A stretch of 6,755 nt of DNA. Source: Streptomyces katrae (lineage in GTDB: Bacteria; Actinomycetota; Actinomycetes; Streptomycetales; Streptomycetaceae). The notes beneath the pieces are model-generated. The model saw nothing but the letters and a program-made list of their open reading frames with translations. It was not told the DNA's origin and ran no database searches. The position numbers and the translations under genes are program-made. Of this stretch, positions 5,960-6,755 are shown one piece after another; position 1 is the first letter of the stretch; every line of letters starts with the position of its first letter. The stretch covers positions 1-6,755 of the forward strand of contig NZ_JZWV01001018.1 in NCBI RefSeq assembly GCF_000966975.1. Direction: 5' to 3'.

Positions 5960-6755
5960 ATGCCCGTGACGGCGCGGCGGAGGCCGGCGGCCCCTCCCAA
6001 GAGGTCGTTCCTGGACAAGGCGGCGTACGTCGCGGCGCCCGGGACCGTCGTCCTCGGGCTGCTGTACTACTTCGGCAACCAGTACAACGAGGCCTACTAC
6101 CGCTCGTTCGGCGTCCCCCTCAGCGACCTGCCCCTCTCCATTCAGGGCGTCCTCGCGCGCAGCCCGCAGGCCCTCTTCTTCCCCGTCTGGGTGCTGCTCG
6201 TCTGCGGGCTCATCGCGCTGCTCGCGCTCGGCCGGCTCGGGCACGCCCTGGCCCGCCCGGAGAACGAGCGGCGGCGCCGCACGGCGTACCGCTCGCTGCT
6301 GGCGGTGGGGCTGCTCCTGGGGATCGTCGGGGGCTACCCCGTGTTCTTCCGGGACGACCTGCTCACCTTCCTCCCCGCGAGCTGGCCGCGCTTGCTGCTG
6401 CCGCCCCTCGTCGTGGCCCTGGGGGTCACTCTGGCCTTCTTCGCCATCCAGGTGCGCCTCGGGCAGCACGATCCGGGGCGGCGGAGCGCTCGGGTGCGTG
6501 ACGCCGACCGGCTGTGGCTCGTGGCCGGGGCGTTGCTCCTGGGGATGCTGACCTTGAGCCTGTTCTACGGCGTGTCCCGGTACGCGGCGATGGCGGGGGA
6601 AGCGCAGGCGAAGGTGGACGCGGACGACGGTATGAAGCGGTCTCCGGCCGTGGAGCTCCATTCCCGCCTGCGGCTGGTCCATCACGCCCAGGGCATCGAG
6701 TTCGAGGACCTGGGCGCCGGGGCCGGACCCTACCGGTACCAGTACAGGGGCTTTC
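5960..6755 (+). CDS. Multi-pass membrane protein of unknown function, 3' end outside window
   Basis: From ATG at 5960 the frame stays open for 265 codons to the window edge. I do not recognise a named family. A basic, proline-containing N-terminus (ARRRPAAPPKRS) precedes five hydrophobic segments at about residues 22-38, 71-91, 112-130, 145-164 and 186-204. A conserved-looking aromatic stretch, YYFGNQYNEAYYRSFGVPLSDL (37-57), lies between the first and second. A hydrophilic region from about 207 to the edge is probably an extracytoplasmic domain if the positive-inside rule sets the N-terminus in the cytoplasm. No strong Shine-Dalgarno is seen; CAGACT, ending 6 nt before the ATG, could be a weak -10 for a leaderless transcript. 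Codon use is typical of the window and supports a real gene. It is on the same strand as the acetyltransferase but 369 bp away, beyond the GH1 relic, so a functional link is not indicated. Confidence 0.82.
   Translation, partial: MPVTARRRPAAPPKRSFLDKAAYVAAPGTVVLGLLYYFGNQYNEAYYRSFGVPLSDLPLSIQGVLARSPQALFFPVWVLLVCGLIALLALGRLGHALARPENERRRRTAYRSLLAVGLLLGIVGGYPVFFRDDLLTFLPASWPRLLLPPLVVALGVTLAFFAIQVRLGQHDPGRRSARVRDADRLWLVAGALLLGMLTLSLFYGVSRYAAMAGEAQAKVDADDGMKRSPAVELHSRLRLVHHAQGIEFEDLGAGAGPYRYQYRGF

Noticed and set aside
5605..5987. The 13-bp direct repeat CGGCGGAGGCCGG at 5605-5617 and 5975-5987, flanking the GH1 relic.
   Set aside because: By a rough estimate, a few 13-mer repeats are expected by chance in a window of this size and GC content. 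The second copy lies inside the coding start of the membrane protein and neither copy sits at the truncation point.
4868..6685. A 605-codon open frame on the minus strand spanning the acetyltransferase, the GH1 relic and the membrane-protein gene.
   Set aside because: It is rich in Arg, Pro, Gly, Asp and Glu with no recognisable domain, and lies opposite two genes with clear family or codon evidence. Long antisense frames are expected at this GC content.

Overview
The window is very GC-rich, and its genes show the strong third-position G/C bias of actinomycete coding DNA. A mycothiol-dependent (DinB/MDMPI-type) enzyme and the style of the regulators point to Streptomyces or a close relative. 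All calls come from reading the sequence; no database search was run.

Left part (1-1756): a short-chain dehydrogenase/reductase gene runs leftward off the window edge. It is divergent from a LysR-type regulator gene, with a 71-bp shared control region between them. This is the usual layout of a LysR regulator and its target.

Centre (1814-5590): two leftward genes, a TetR-family repressor followed by a mycothiol-dependent maleylpyruvate isomerase-family protein, are divergent from two rightward genes. The rightward genes are a 14-helix DHA2-type MFS drug exporter and a hexapeptide-repeat acetyltransferase of the Vat (streptogramin A acetyltransferase)/xenobiotic acetyltransferase family. The TetR-MFS gap carries two related inverted repeats with the half-site TAACGCAG. 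They overlap the -35 element and the predicted start region of a readable promoter for the exporter. The most economical reading is a drug-inducible resistance locus: the repressor senses a compound, the exporter pumps it out and the acetyltransferase inactivates it. The mycothiol-type enzyme may add a thiol-based layer.

Right part (5591-6755): after a possible hairpin terminator there is a leftward relic of a glycoside hydrolase family 1 gene. Only its last 92 codons remain, from just before the catalytic nucleophile to the natural stop. Beyond it a rightward gene for an unrecognised five-helix membrane protein runs off the right edge.

I saw no tRNA, rRNA, CRISPR array, insertion sequence or integrase. 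The points most worth follow-up are the TetR/MFS/Vat module with its paired operators, the glutamine in place of the expected metal-ligand glutamate in the mycothiol-type enzyme, and the truncated GH1 gene.
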